DNA from: Sordariomycetes sp. S80-01Y | Taxonomy: Eukaryota; Ascomycota; Sordariomycetes | Assembly (NCBI GenBank): GCA_037042185.1 | Contig: JAXQJY010000023.1 | Span: 248,001-312,000, forward strand | Length of the DNA stretch: 64,000 nt | Reading direction: 5' to 3' | Shown: in pieces, positions 22,630 through 33,837 of the stretch | How the letters are laid out: each line of letters begins with the position of its first letter | How positions within the stretch are numbered: the stretch's first letter is position 1 | Made by a program: the position numbers and the translations under genes | The notes under the pieces: model-generated | Told to the model about the DNA's origin: nothing | Seen by the model: the letters and a program-made list of their open reading frames with translations, nothing else | Databases searched by the model: none

Positions 22630-24305
22630 ATGAACAGCCCCGAGGAGCCGCTGATCTCACCTGACCAGCGAAATGGCGAGCTCCAATACGACGCCGACGA
22701 TGCCGACACCCTCGACGCAGCCAGCGTGGCCAGCAAGACCGAGACGAAGCCGGGCGTCTTCATCTTGCTTCTGACCTTTGCTGCCGGCATCAGCGGTCTA
22801 CTCTTCGGATGTAAGTCGCATTCTTAGCTGTGCGCTAGGAAGCTTCGTGCTAATAGGGGTAGATGACACCGGTGTGATATCCGCAACGCTCGTCTCCATT
22901 GACACTTCCCTCTCCGACCGGGCGCTGACGTCCTTCGATAAGTCCATCATTACATCTTCGACTTCGCTATTTGCGCTTCTTATATCCCCGTTTTCTTCGG
23001 TCCTCGCTGATGCGTTCGGGAGGAAACGGGTCATACTGTGCGCAGACATCCTGTTCATTGCTGGTGCACTGATGCAGGCTTACGCCTCAACCGTGACCAG
23101 CATGGTGGCAGGGCGGTGTGTGGTGGGCGCAGGCGTTGGAGCTGCAAGCTTTGTAGTACCTCTGTATATTGCTGAGGTTGCGCCTGCGAGTCATCGCGGC
23201 AGGTTGATTACGATGAACGTCTTGTTCATCACCTTTGGGCAGGCGGTCGCATACATTGTTGGCTGGGCCTTTTCGACCTTTGGGAGTAGGGAAAGTGGAT
23301 GGAGGTGGATGGTCGGATTGGGGGCACTCCCGGCTGCATTGCAAGCCGCTATTCTGATCTTCATGCCGGAAACACCACGTTGGTTGGTCAAGGTTGGGAA
23401 ATCGGCAGCTGCCAAGCTCGTTATCCAAAAGGTCAACGGCGGGACTGCCACATCAACGCGGAATGCCGACGCCGTAGTACGAGAGATCGAGATGGAAGCT
23501 ATGGAAGAGGAAGAGGCCCGGCGTCTAAGAGAGAACCAGCGCGCCGGGCGTGGGAGATGGCTCGGCGCGTGGCAGGAGTTGCTCGAAGAGGGGAAGAACC
23601 GTCGCGCACTGACCATCGCTTGTCTTCTTCAAGGACTGCAGCAACTTTGCGGCTTCGTATGTTGTCCGCTCGCCCTAACTGGTCTGGCTCATGCTTACCC
23701 TTGAACAGAACTCTCTCATGTACTTCTCCGCCACGATCTTCACCCTCGTCGGCTTCCAAAGCCCAACACTAACCTCACTTACCGTGGCTGTCACAAACTT
23801 TATCTTCACCCTCGTCGCCCTGACACTCATCGACCGCATTGGGCGACGCCGGATCCTGCTCTACTCGCTCCCTTTCATGATTCTGGGTCTTCTCATGTCA
23901 GCTTTTGGCTTTTCCTTCATCACCCTCGGAGACCCATCCGAAGTCTCGACAGACGAAAAGGCCGGAGCCGGTGCAACCATCATACTGATCAGTATCATGG
24001 TCTACGTAGCCTCCTTCGCTCTTGGTCTGGGCAACGTGCCCTGGATGCAGTCCGAGCTATTTCCCCTTTCAGTCCGATCCCTCGGCAGCGGTGTGTCAAC
24101 GGCAACGAACTGGGGCTCAAACTTCATCGTCGGCCTCACCTTTCTCCCCCTGATGGATGCGCTGAGTCCGAGCTGGACATTCGTCCTGTATGCAGCTATA
24201 TGTGTTGTAGGCTACGTATTGATATGGAGGATCTATCCGGAAACTGCGGGGCTGACCCTCGAAGAGGCAACAGGTCTTCTGGAAAATGACTGGGGGGTTC
24301 GATAG
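22630..24305 (+). CDS. MFS sugar/myo-inositol transporter
   Basis: Exons 22630-22810, 22863-23656 and 23709-24305 give 523 residues with 12 predicted membrane helices. The sugar-porter signatures are complete: GLLFGYDTGVIS in helix 1 (the intron falls inside this motif), DAFGRKRVIL, PLYIAEVAPASHRGRL, the loop motif PETPRWL, LQQLCGFNSLMYFSATIF in helix 7, DRIGRRRILL, and PETAGLTLEEA at the C-terminus. These features match the fungal ITR1/ITR2 myo-inositol:proton symporters best, though other polyols are possible. The gap between helices 6 and 7 is a charged cytoplasmic loop. An upstream in-frame Met (22588) exists, but MNSPEEPLIS is the more typical start. It acts in the plasma membrane. Confidence 0.9.
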
Positions 24306-25703
24306 ACTTTTTTCTGTTTTAGACAGTTATATAATCAACGACATATTTCCAGAGCTGGACCCCTGAAGGACCCCTAAATCCGGAGCGTCGGTTTTAGGGA
24401 TCCCTCGGGGACTCACTTGCATTTATTTTGGGACTGAAGATGGGTCTGCACGGCCACATCACCTGGGACGGAGACCGGTCGTTCGGGACTCCGAGGCCAG
24501 CCGACTGCGGTACCGACGTTCAAATGCTTTGAAACAGTGAGAGCGTTCCCGCAAGCTACGGTGACGGATCCACTGCTGATCAAGCGCAGCTCGGGGGTGC
24601 TCATCCGTTAATTGCATTGGGCCATGGCGGTATTAGCAATGCCCGATGTAATTGTGCATGGGAGACATGGTGGCAAGGAGAGGGCGCAGAAGGGCGTTTG
24701 TCATCTCAATCGCTGACAGCGCCGCGGGACGCAATGCACGTCAGGGATGCCGAGGTCTAAAGCCGAGAAAATCTGAGTCGCGCTACCGACCGGCTAGTGG
24801 ATCCTTGCCGGTTTCCGGAGTCAGGTAGCAGCAGCTCATCTCCATCCCACTGGCGCGCTGGCACTCCTCGCGCTTTGGAGTGCCGAATTCAGAAGCGCTG
24901 CAAGCAGATTGTTCCAGGAGAAACGGTTGGAACCCAACCCACCGAGTTGTGACACTGCAGCGACGGGCTTACGCCTCTCTGGCGAAGGGCGCGAGCCGGG
25001 GATTGAGCGGACGCAGCGAACGGCTTTCAACGGGGTGGAGACACGGACTTGGCCGGGGCCGGGTGCCGATGACGTTTTCCATGCTGCACGCACGGTGCCT
25101 CGCGTGTTCGCGCTCCAGCGCTCCAGCAGCAAAATTTCTGCCATTTCGTATAATCAGCGTCGCAGACCATTACCAATGCTCCTGGGCAGGCAAGGGGTTT
25201 GAGAAAACTCGGGCACGGGGAGCCGAAGCGATGCGACCGCCGGATGCAGATTTTTAGACTTCGAATATATACTCAGACACCCCGCTGCTGTGTCTGAGAC
25301 ACTTCATCTCCATCTACACTCCATCCTGTTGTTTTCATCCAAGTGCTCCCCCAAAGGAAGGACTCGGCTTGTGACCGAATTCGAAGCACCGCGACGCTAT
25401 CAATTCCAAGACACCACTATCTAACGCGTTGGACCTGTGCCCCACTGGCACTTTGAAAGGGAAAAAAAAAAGGGCTGACTAGAATCTGCCGCTCCTCTGG
25501 GCTCGGATTGTTCTGATTCTGCGCTAGCAGCTACAAGAACGACCCTGTCTGCCGCCGTCGAAACCTTCGTCGTCCTTTCGTCATACCACCGCTCCCTCTC
25601 CCCCCTCTTCCCAAAGAGTCCTCCCCTATATACCAGCCTCAACCTCCAGCCCTAGTATCGCGTACACGAGCGCATCGAGGTCGAGAAGGGACCAACCGCC
25701 GCC
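24306..25703. other. long upstream region of the DHA1 transporter
   Basis: About 1.4 kb. Near 24358-24415 there is an imperfect inverted arrangement of GGACCCCT and AGGGATCC-type sequences around a CCGGAG core. A TATA-like AATATATACT at 25263-25272 lies about 430 bp before the transporter ATG, which would imply a long leader. No gene is seen. Confidence 0.45.
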
Positions 25704-27605
25704 ATGCCTCCCGACAATGTCGATCGCACCCTCATGGAGGCCGAGCGCGATGCTTCCCCCCAGCGCTACCAACGCCGCGCCTCCAACGAGATCGAACGCG
25801 TGCTCTCCGCCTCGAGCAACTCTTCATCCGCGTCGACGGCGTCCCAACCCGCCATCGCGCCCAACGTGAGCCGCATCAGCACACAGAACGACCTCGAGCG
25901 CCACCCCACGGCCTTGAGCCGCATCGCCACCCATCGCTCCCAGCATGTCCACACTGTTGGTTCCGAAGGTGTGAGGTCGAGGACCAGCACGAGGGCAGAG
26001 AGGAAGCCCATGCCCAACTTCGGCGGTGGAAAGCCTTATCCTCCACCCTTGCCGGCGCAGGAGGAGTACGTCGTTGAGTTCGATGGCCCGTCCGACCCCT
26101 TGCATAGTCAGAACTGGCCGTTGAGGAAGAAGTTGCTCACGGCGGTCATGTTGGGATACACAACCATGACTTCAGCCTTCACATCGTCTATTTTCAGTTC
26201 TGCGACCCAGGTCGTGGCGATGAAGTACGGCGTTGGACAGGAAGTTGGTCTTCTTGGCACCACCTTCTACGTCCTGGGTTTCGCCTTTGGTCCAACGCTC
26301 TGGGCGCCCCTGTCCGAGTTGCGAGGACGACGCCTACCTTTGGTCCTAGCCATGTTTGGTTTCTCCGTCTTCAGCATAGGCTGCGCTACGGGCAAGGACA
26401 TCCAAACAATCCTCATCTGTCGCTTCTTCTCCGGTTTCTTCGGCGCCTGTCCGCTTGCTGTCGTCGCTGCCGTCTTCTCGGACATGTTTGACAACCGCAC
26501 GCGCGGTATCGCCGTCACCCTCTTCTCCATGGCCGTCTTCACCGGCCCCCTTCTGGCGCCCTTCATCGGTGGCTTCATTGTGGAGTCGCACCTTGGCTGG
26601 CGCTGGACTGAGTATCTCGCTTCCATCATGGGATGGGCTGCTTTCATCCTCGACTTCTTCTTCCTGGAGGAGACCTACCCGCCCGTGATCCTGATCCAAA
26701 AGGCCAGCGAGCTGAGGCGCCGCACCAAGAACTGGGGCATTCACGCCAAGCAGGAGGAAATCGAAGTTGACTTCAAGGAGCTTGTCCAGAAGAACTTCTC
26801 TCGTCCCATGCGCCTCCTTTTCGGCGAGCCGATCGTCTTGTTCTTGAGTATCTACATGTCCTTCATCTACGGACTGCTGTACCTCTTTCTGACGGCTTAC
26901 CCCTTGGTCTTCGTTGGAGTTCATGGTTTTTCCAGTGGTCAAAGCGGTCTGACCTTCTTTGGCATGATCGCCGGTCAAATCATTGCCGGAGCTGCTGTTC
27001 TGGCGCAACAGCCGTGGTACATGCGCAAGCTTACCGCCAACAACGGCATCCCCGTCCCTGAATGGCGTTTGCCTTCGGTCATGGCAGGTGGCATCTCGTT
27101 CGCCATCGGCATCTTCTGGTTTGGATGGACGGGCCACACCGCGTCCATCCACTGGGCGGTACCCGCCGCCTCGGGCGTCTTCACCGGCTTCGGCCTCATG
27201 AGTATTTTCCTCCAGGCTCTCAACTACTTGGTTGATGCGTACCTCATGTTCGCTGCATCGGCCATTGCAGGCAACACCTTTATGCGTTCGCTCGCCGGTG
27301 CGGGTTTCCCCCTGTTCGCGAGACAGATGTTCGAGGGCATGGGCATCCAGTGGGCCAGTACGTTGCTTGGCTGCGTGGCCGTGGTGTTGGCGCCCATCCC
27401 CTTCATCCTCTACAAGTTCGGTGGCAGGATTAGGCAGAAGAGTCAATATGCGCCTACGTTCACTGCCCCCAGCAACACGCATCACGAAGAGGATGAAAGC
27501 TTAGATGAGGTCCAAGGAGAGAAGGACGGGAATGAGGAGGCTGCCAGGGCCAACGCGCCGCTGAGGGAGAGTGACCAGCAGAACGGCAACAAGGAGTCCG
27601 TCTAA
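25704..27605 (+). CDS. MFS drug:H+ antiporter, DHA1 family
   Basis: A single-exon 633-residue transporter. A disordered, Ser/Arg-rich cytosolic N-terminus of about 130 residues is followed by 12 predicted helices. Family marks are DPLHSQNWPLRKK before helix 1, the motif A-like APLSELRGRRLPL, RFFSGFFGACPLAVVAAVFS in helix 4, and the antiporter motif C in helix 5, FTGPLLAPFIGGFI. A large loop separates the halves. This pattern fits fungal polyamine/multidrug exporters of the Tpo1/Flr1 type that pump drugs or polyamines out through the plasma membrane. The C-terminal tail is acidic. The real substrate cannot be inferred. A long open frame on the opposite strand here is a codon-bias shadow. Confidence 0.93.
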   Translation: MPPDNVDRTLMEAERDASPQRYQRRASNEIERVLSASSNSSSASTASQPAIAPNVSRISTQNDLERHPTALSRIATHRSQHVHTVGSEGVRSRTSTRAERKPMPNFGGGKPYPPPLPAQEEYVVEFDGPSDPLHSQNWPLRKKLLTAVMLGYTTMTSAFTSSIFSSATQVVAMKYGVGQEVGLLGTTFYVLGFAFGPTLWAPLSELRGRRLPLVLAMFGFSVFSIGCATGKDIQTILICRFFSGFFGACPLAVVAAVFSDMFDNRTRGIAVTLFSMAVFTGPLLAPFIGGFIVESHLGWRWTEYLASIMGWAAFILDFFFLEETYPPVILIQKASELRRRTKNWGIHAKQEEIEVDFKELVQKNFSRPMRLLFGEPIVLFLSIYMSFIYGLLYLFLTAYPLVFVGVHGFSSGQSGLTFFGMIAGQIIAGAAVLAQQPWYMRKLTANNGIPVPEWRLPSVMAGGISFAIGIFWFGWTGHTASIHWAVPAASGVFTGFGLMSIFLQALNYLVDAYLMFAASAIAGNTFMRSLAGAGFPLFARQMFEGMGIQWASTLLGCVAVVLAPIPFILYKFGGRIRQKSQYAPTFTAPSNTHHEEDESLDEVQGEKDGNEEAARANAPLRESDQQNGNKESV

Positions 27606-27959
27606 TATGCTAGATGCAAGAGCAGCGAAGAAGAAATTGTTAATATGGTAGACGCGCGGTGGCGGACGGGCGTTTGGGTGGCAGGACATTTGGATTGATA
27701 CCAAGCCTTTTCAGCGTTCCCGACTATACTTTGATAAACGTAATAATGGAAATAACACAACATTGACATCAATTGCTTCCGTCGTTATGGAGTCGAATGC
27801 CGGGTTTACCGTTGGATCGTCCCTGCATGCCCCTCAGATAACACCGCTTACAAACTTCGTCGTAGTCAAGCACGCCCTTGAATGCCTTTTAAATAACGCC
27901 GATAACCCAGTGACCCTGCTACCACCATATTGTCATCGTGTTATCTATCCCTTGTGAAC
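27606..27959. other. intergenic region
   Basis: Short same-strand spacer between the DHA1 transporter and the GFA-domain gene. No gene is seen. Confidence 0.5.
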
Positions 27960-28579
27960 ATGGCTCAGTCAAAGGAGTCAGCAACCTACGAAGGTGGCTG
28001 CCACTGCGGCTACATTTCCTTCTCAGCCACGCTCTCGCCTCCGCTACCGGAGTACGAGGTCCTGAACTGCAATTGTTCCATGTGCACGAGGGGGGGATAC
28101 TTACTCGTCTGTGAGTAGACATCAGCCGAACATCCACGTGCATAGCCACTGAACATTTTGGGCAAGATCCTACGTATGAGCAGGTGACTTGGCATAACGA
28201 CTCCAAGGAGCGGTGCTCCAAGTACGCTGTACGCCGACACTCGCCTAAGTTGACTCCAACAAGTCGACTGGCTACGCTGGTAGAAGCGGTCATACTGATG
28301 AGTCATAATAGTTCAACACCAAAACAAAGGACCAGCTCTTTTGTCCTAAGTGCGGCGTGTCAATTGGAATCGACTTCCGTGAGGCCAACCCGAAACGTTA
28401 CGGCATTAGCGTAAGTGCAACTGGAGAAGATGGTGAGCTTCCCACATTACGGGCTAACAGAGCAGGCGAGGACACTGAATGGAATTGATCTTGACGATTT
28501 GAAGTATAAGAAGCTGGACGGGAAGAACTTGATATCTCCGAAAGGCGATCTCTCTGGCCAGGAGTTTAAGGAAGCGTAG
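27960..28579 (+). CDS. GFA/CENP-V-domain zinc protein (4 exons)
   Basis: Exons 27960-28110, 28167-28228, 28312-28410 and 28466-28579 give 141 residues, the usual size. All seven zinc-binding cysteines of the glutathione-dependent formaldehyde-activating (GFA) fold are present: C14 and C16 in GGCHCG, C37, C39 and C42 in NCNCSMC, and C82 and C85 in FCPKCGVSIGID. The conserved end LNGIDLDDLKYKKLDGKNL is also there. Bacterial GFA was proposed to speed the reaction of formaldehyde with glutathione; for most fungal members the substrate is unknown. Four exons in 620 bp is dense but every junction keeps the frame; the exon 2 donor (GTACGC) is weak. Without splicing the first exon stops four bases into intron 1. 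Confidence 0.9.
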
Positions 28580-29764
28580 GGTAGGTACCGGGGACAAAGC
28601 GTGGATTAGAATGAGGGGATGAGACACCATTTTACAAGTGATGGCTGATAGCTCTACTATAGTAGCATGTAAGCATCTGTCCAGATAATTATCGTTTCAT
28701 TACTTGTTGCTTCTGACCCTATTGAGTTAAGTTGAACTCAAGAATAGCCACGAGCTACTGTTGGGAATACTAGTAGTACATGTGCGCGCGTGCTCACCAT
28801 ATCGAAGAGCCGCCAGGGCAGCGCCATGGCTTCAGTTCGTGCACCCAACCGACAGCCCGGAGCAGCTCCGCGCAAGCACTGACTGGCTGCTCCCGCCTAT
28901 CTGTCCCGCCTGTGGATTTACTCCCTCCAGGCTACTGCAAGCTTGCCTGAAAATTCCAGGGCCTAGGATGCGCAACGTCGTCATGCTGAATCAAGGTTCA
29001 GCTCCAGCGGAGACGAGCAAGGGTGCCAGGGAAGAGGCTCAGAGGGAGCCAAGCGGCTGCGACGCAACCTTGTCGACGCGATCTGGGACGATCCCTGGGA
29101 TTCCGTGTCGAACAGATCGCGGGGATCCCGGTCTTTTGCTACTCTGGTCAATTTATTTCGAGTGGGATTGCAGAAAAGCCTGATTGCGATGCCTCGTGGG
29201 AAGGGATGTGGGAGGACAGGAGACTTCGGATCCGTGTAAGTGGACTGGGCGCGGACTGACTCGACATCGTCACCCACCAGCTTCGACTGCTGCTGGCACG
29301 AGCGCAGCTGAACTGAGTTCAAGTGAGGGGAGCGATGATCATCCAGGTTTCGAGCTGATAGCCTGGCACTCTGACGATTATCGTCCCGCGCTAAAGTACA
29401 AACGTTTTGGCGATTTCAGCATTCCAGATCGCGATGCCCCGCCAGCCTAACGCGGCTACGTCATCGAACCTGGAGCTTGGATAGCACTGAACTTTGCCTG
29501 CCAGAGCTTCAGCACTGGCACGGGCGGGCACATGCCTGACTGTGAATCAATGCAATTGGGTGCTTTCTCTGGTGCTATTTGGACTGGAACTTGATTTCGT
29601 CCTCTCCTTTCCATTCTTCTCCTCTTCTTCTCCTCCCCATCTCACCTAAACGTCTGGTTGCTGCTTCGTCTTCAGCGCGGGAGACTTGCTCGCAGCACAG
29701 CGCCAGACTTTCGCTTTCTGCTCCCACATTCCTAACAGCCCCAACCACCCCTGAGGCGATCATC
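28580..29764. other. upstream region of the Mug190-like gene
   Basis: About 1.2 kb with no recognisable gene. The last 200 bp are rich in C and T (TTCTCCTCTTCTTCTCC), common in strong fungal promoters and leaders. Confidence 0.5.
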
Positions 29765-32700
29765 ATGAGTAACGAAGAGTCGCAGCCACCGCCGCAGCCG
29801 GCCCACGTTGGGGCCGGCGGCCACTACTCCGGCCGCAACAAGATCCCCAACATCCAGGAGTTCATGGCCCAGCTCGACCAGGAGAAGAAGGAGCGCGACG
29901 CCAAGATTGATGCTGAACTTAAGAACAACAAGACGAGCAATGAAGCTCAGGCTCACACCAACGAGGACAAGCCGAGCAGAAAGGACACCAGGACCGTGAC
30001 GGATCCGGTGACGGGGAAGAATGTCGATATCAGGGACGTCAAGCTGGACTATGGCGAGGCCGTCGATAACCCCCAGGTAAGACCCAATGGCCTGCTCAAA
30101 GCTGACAATGGCTGATGAGAGAAGCTTTCCATACCCAATGAGAACCTGGGCAAAGAATCAACCATCACCGCCCAGTCCAACATGTCGGGCGAAGAGTACC
30201 GCCATGCCCAAGACGTCTCAGCGCCCCCAGATCCCGTTCAGGAGGGCGCAACATCCGACGTTCCAATTCGTAGCGAAAAGACTTCCATTCTCTTCTACAA
30301 GACGCCCTCTGTCAGCTACGAGCCCATGTTCGAGCACCTCGAGCAAAGGGGCAACTTCCTCTGCGGCGGCATCTTCATCGCCATCATCTTTGTCGGAAAA
30401 TTCTTTGGTGGCAGACTCCTCGGTCTCATTCCCTTGGCTGCCTGCGTCGCTTCTGGCGTGTGGCTTTGGATCAAGGACTTGATCCGCCAAGGTCGAAATA
30501 ACGAGTGGGCGAGTGAGCAAGATCGTGGTGAGACTGCCACCGCGAACCTGATCCCTGAGTCTGTGGAATGGATGAACACCATGCTCGGCATCGTCTGGGG
30601 GTTGATCAACCCTGAGATGTTCGCTGGCATTGCAGATACTCTGGAGGATGTCATGGCTGCATCGGTCCCCGGCATTATCGAAGCCGTGCGTGTTGCGGAC
30701 ATTTCGCAGGGAAACAATCCTATCCGCATTCTCAACATGCGTGCTCTCCCTGACTCCCACGTTGAAGATATCAAGGGCGAGATCCACAAGGAGAACAAGA
30801 AGAAGATGGACCCTGAGGAGCTGGCAGCCAACGAGCAGGCCGGTGACTTCTACAATCTCGAGGTATCTGTCGCCTACCACGCCAAGCCCTCGGGACAGGA
30901 TGTTGCCTCCAAGGCGAAGAACATGGGCATGCAGCTTGTCTTCTACCTCGGTGTCAAGGGCCTCTTTGGCGTACCTCTGCCAATCTGGGTGGAGTTGCAA
31001 GGCCTTGTTGCCACTGCCCGTATCCGTCTCCAGCTTACTCCTGACCCCCCGTTTCTCAAGACCCTCACCTTTACCCTTATGGGAGTTCCCAAGGTCTCGG
31101 CTGGTTGTACCCCGATGATCGAGAAGGGCGTCAACATCCTCAACCTCCCCCTCATCTCCAACTTCGTCAACTGGGCTGTCGGCGCTGCCGCATCCATGTA
31201 CGTGGCTCCCAAGAGCATGACCCTTGACCTCAGCAAGATGCTCCAGGGCGACGACATCAAGAAGGAGACCGAGGCTCTTGGAGTCATCTTCCTTCGCATT
31301 CACAAGGCGGTCGGACTCAGCAAGCAGGACCAGCGCGGTAGCAAGGGTGGTGGTTCCGATCCGTATATCACCATCAGCTGGAGCAAGTTCGGCAAGCCCC
31401 AATTCTGCACCCGCGTCATCCAAGACAACCTGAACCCCGTCTTTGAGGAGAGCTGTGGTCTTCTCGTCACCAGCGACCTCATCAAGGCTGATGAGCAGCT
31501 CTCTGTGGAGCTCTGGGACAGCGACCGCTCCTCCGCTGATGACGTCGTCGGCAAGGTGGAATTGAGTATTCAGAAGCTGATCCAGCATCCCGGAAAGATG
31601 TTCCCCCAGATCTCTCATCTGCAAGGTGTTGGAGCTGAGAGCTCCATGCCTGGTGAGCTTCACTGGGAGGTTGGCTTCTTCGGCAAGACACAATTCCGCA
31701 AGGCCCTCCGCACTTCCGGCGCAGACCCCAACCTGCCCAAGGAACTCCAGGACAAGCCTGAGCTGCAAGAAGACAAGGGCGCCATCGAGAACGCCGAGGA
31801 GGATGCTGTCGTTCACACGCCTCCTGACCCTCTCTGGCCGTCTGGCATTCTCAGCATCGTTGTGCACCAGATCGTCGGTCTCGAACTTGCCAACATTAAG
31901 GGAAGCAATGGCAAGCGTAGAGGCAGGGAGTACGAGCCTGCTCGCCCGGAGGCTGGTGAAGTCAAGGAAGAGCAGGGCAAGTCATTGCCTAGCTCGTACT
32001 GCACCATCCTGCTCAACGATGAGCTTGTGTACAAGACTCGTACCAAGGTTGTTTCGTCGCAGCCTATTTTCAACGCGGGCACTGAGAAATTCATTCGCGA
32101 CTGGCGGTCTGCCATCGTCACTGTTGGCGTTCGCGACTCTCGCAACAGGCAGCATGACCCCTTGATCGGTGTGGTGCCCCTCAAGCTGTCGGACATCCTC
32201 CTTACTTCCAGCGAGTCTACACGTTGGTACCCCCTCGATGGCGGCATTGGTTTCGGGCGCATCCGTATCTCTCTCCTCTTCCGCTCTACTGAGATTAGAC
32301 TCCCTCCCCCTCAACTCGGCTGGGATATTGGTACCTTCGAGTTCCTCTCTGACAGCATTACCATCTCCGGCTACAGCCACAGCGCTCGTCTCAAGTTCCG
32401 CACCGGTGGTTCATCGGCGAGCCTCAAGAAGCAACATATGGAAAAGGTCGACGACGGGGTCAAGTTCAAGCTCGTGGTCGACGACCCGGAGGCCAAGCAA
32501 GACAACATCCGCCTGCCTGTTCGCCACCGTTATCGTTCACCGATCTTCATGGAGCTCCACCCCAGCGGCAAGCGTCATCCCGATGCTTTCGCTGCTCTCT
32601 GGCTGCTGGAGCTTGTTGACGGGGAGGAGCAAGAATTTGATATCCCTCTCTTCAAGGTCGACAACAGCGTCCGTCTATCACAGAGCTACATCCACCAGGG

Positions 32701-33421
32701 CAATTACAAGGATATTCCCGATATCGACATTGAAGAAATCGGGCGCGTGCGCTTCAAGGGCCGCTTCTCCCCGGGTACAGACAGCGACCACATCCGTTTC
32801 GTCAGCGACAACGACTCCCGTGAGACCATCGAGACCTGGGAAGCCTGTTACGCTGAGGGCGTTCGCTCGGGCGAGGTGGAGACTCACGTGCCTGAGCACG
32901 TTCAGAAGCTTCACGATGAGTCCTTGACCGAAGGTCGTGATGTCCTCGCCCAGGCCGATGAGAAGGATAAGCAGAAGTGGCTGGCGAAGGACGGGACAGA
33001 CTGGACTGGCGCCTTCGGCAAAGACCCCTCCGAACTCATGTCCCACCAGAAGAATCGCGATTCCGAAGAATACGACGACTTTGATGAGAACGATTATGAC
33101 AGCTCAGACCCAGACTTGGGTCTTCAGGACGCTGACTCCCGTCCATCGGATGAACGCTCCTCGACCGACAACCAGTCCGTCAACACGCAGGACACCGGCG
33201 GCACGGACTCCAGCAAGAAGAGTGGCCACGGCCCGATAGGCGCGTACAAGGACTACAGAGGGCGCAGCAGGGATCTGCACCGCAAGCACCGCGGTTTGAT
33301 GCAGTGGCGGCCGATGAGGAACGCGCAATTCGCCAAGGACGAGGCGAAGTACGCGTTTAGAAAGGTGACGACCCTGGGGTCGCTTGATGGGAGGAAACCT
33401 GATGTCGAAACTGAAGTTTGA
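29765..33421 (+). CDS. SMP- and C2-domain membrane-contact protein, Mug190/tricalbin-like
   Basis: Two exons, 29765-30076 and 30122-33421, give 1203 residues. After a hydrophilic N-terminus, residues ~183-222 hold a membrane hairpin (CGGIFIAIIFVGKFF, LIPLAACVASGVWLW). The SMP lipid-transfer domain follows at about 242-480 (ESVEWMNTMLGIVWGLINPE). C2 domain 1 lies at ~490-610 (VIFLRIHKAVGLSKQD, SDPYITISWSKFGKPQ) and C2 domain 2 at ~678-800 (ILSIVVHQIVGLELANIKGS). This order matches S. pombe Mug190 and, more loosely, tricalbins and extended synaptotagmins, which tether the ER to the plasma membrane and move lipids. The C-terminus is acidic and Ser-rich. The C2 domain 1 loop keeps an SDPY aspartate; domain 2 is poorer in acidic residues, so it may not bind calcium. 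Confidence 0.9.
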
Positions 33422-33837
33422 GCAAATGGTTTCACTAGGATGCTTTGCTGTGATAAGATATTTCTTTTAGGTTTATGATCATCTTCATGTTTGTGTTTTG
33501 TGGCTTGTCTTTGCGCAGCTGGCTTCGGGGCTTAAAAGGGGGCAAATCCGGCCATCATCGTTGGTTTCTTCATACTCCTCTGCCTGTGCCATGATATGGC
33601 CTATGTTCACATCATAAAAAACAGAACATCGTATTATTAAATAGGCTTTCACGGTCGTTCCGGCCGTGATTAGGTTAGGCGGGTTGAACCATGAGAGATG
33701 GCCCTCACTACAGAGGTCGATGTGACTCATATTGGGGTGCGGTAGTATCTTCCATTCGACAGATTTCCAGCATCTGCTGCACATGTTAGAGTTTTCATGA
33801 CTAGCCCCTCATTATGATCGTCTCAGTTCATCCGAAC
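33422..33837. other. convergent 3' intergenic region
   Basis: Lies between the Mug190-like gene (+) and the SDR gene (-), so it holds both 3' UTRs. A GGCTTTCACGG...CCGGCCGTGATTAG inverted patch near 33645-33675 could form a small hairpin. No gene is seen. Confidence 0.45.

Noticed and set aside
24358-24415. Inverted GGACCCCT/AGGGATCC patch as a possible regulator site
   Set aside because: Imperfect and single; no known site matches it well enough to call.
26346-27485. 379-codon open frame opposite the DHA1 transporter
   Set aside because: It is a shadow of the transporter's GC-rich third positions; very rich in Asp, Glu and Arg with no domain.
30218-31867. 549-codon open frame opposite the Mug190-like gene
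   Set aside because: Antisense of a clear SMP-C2 gene, with low-complexity composition and no domain.
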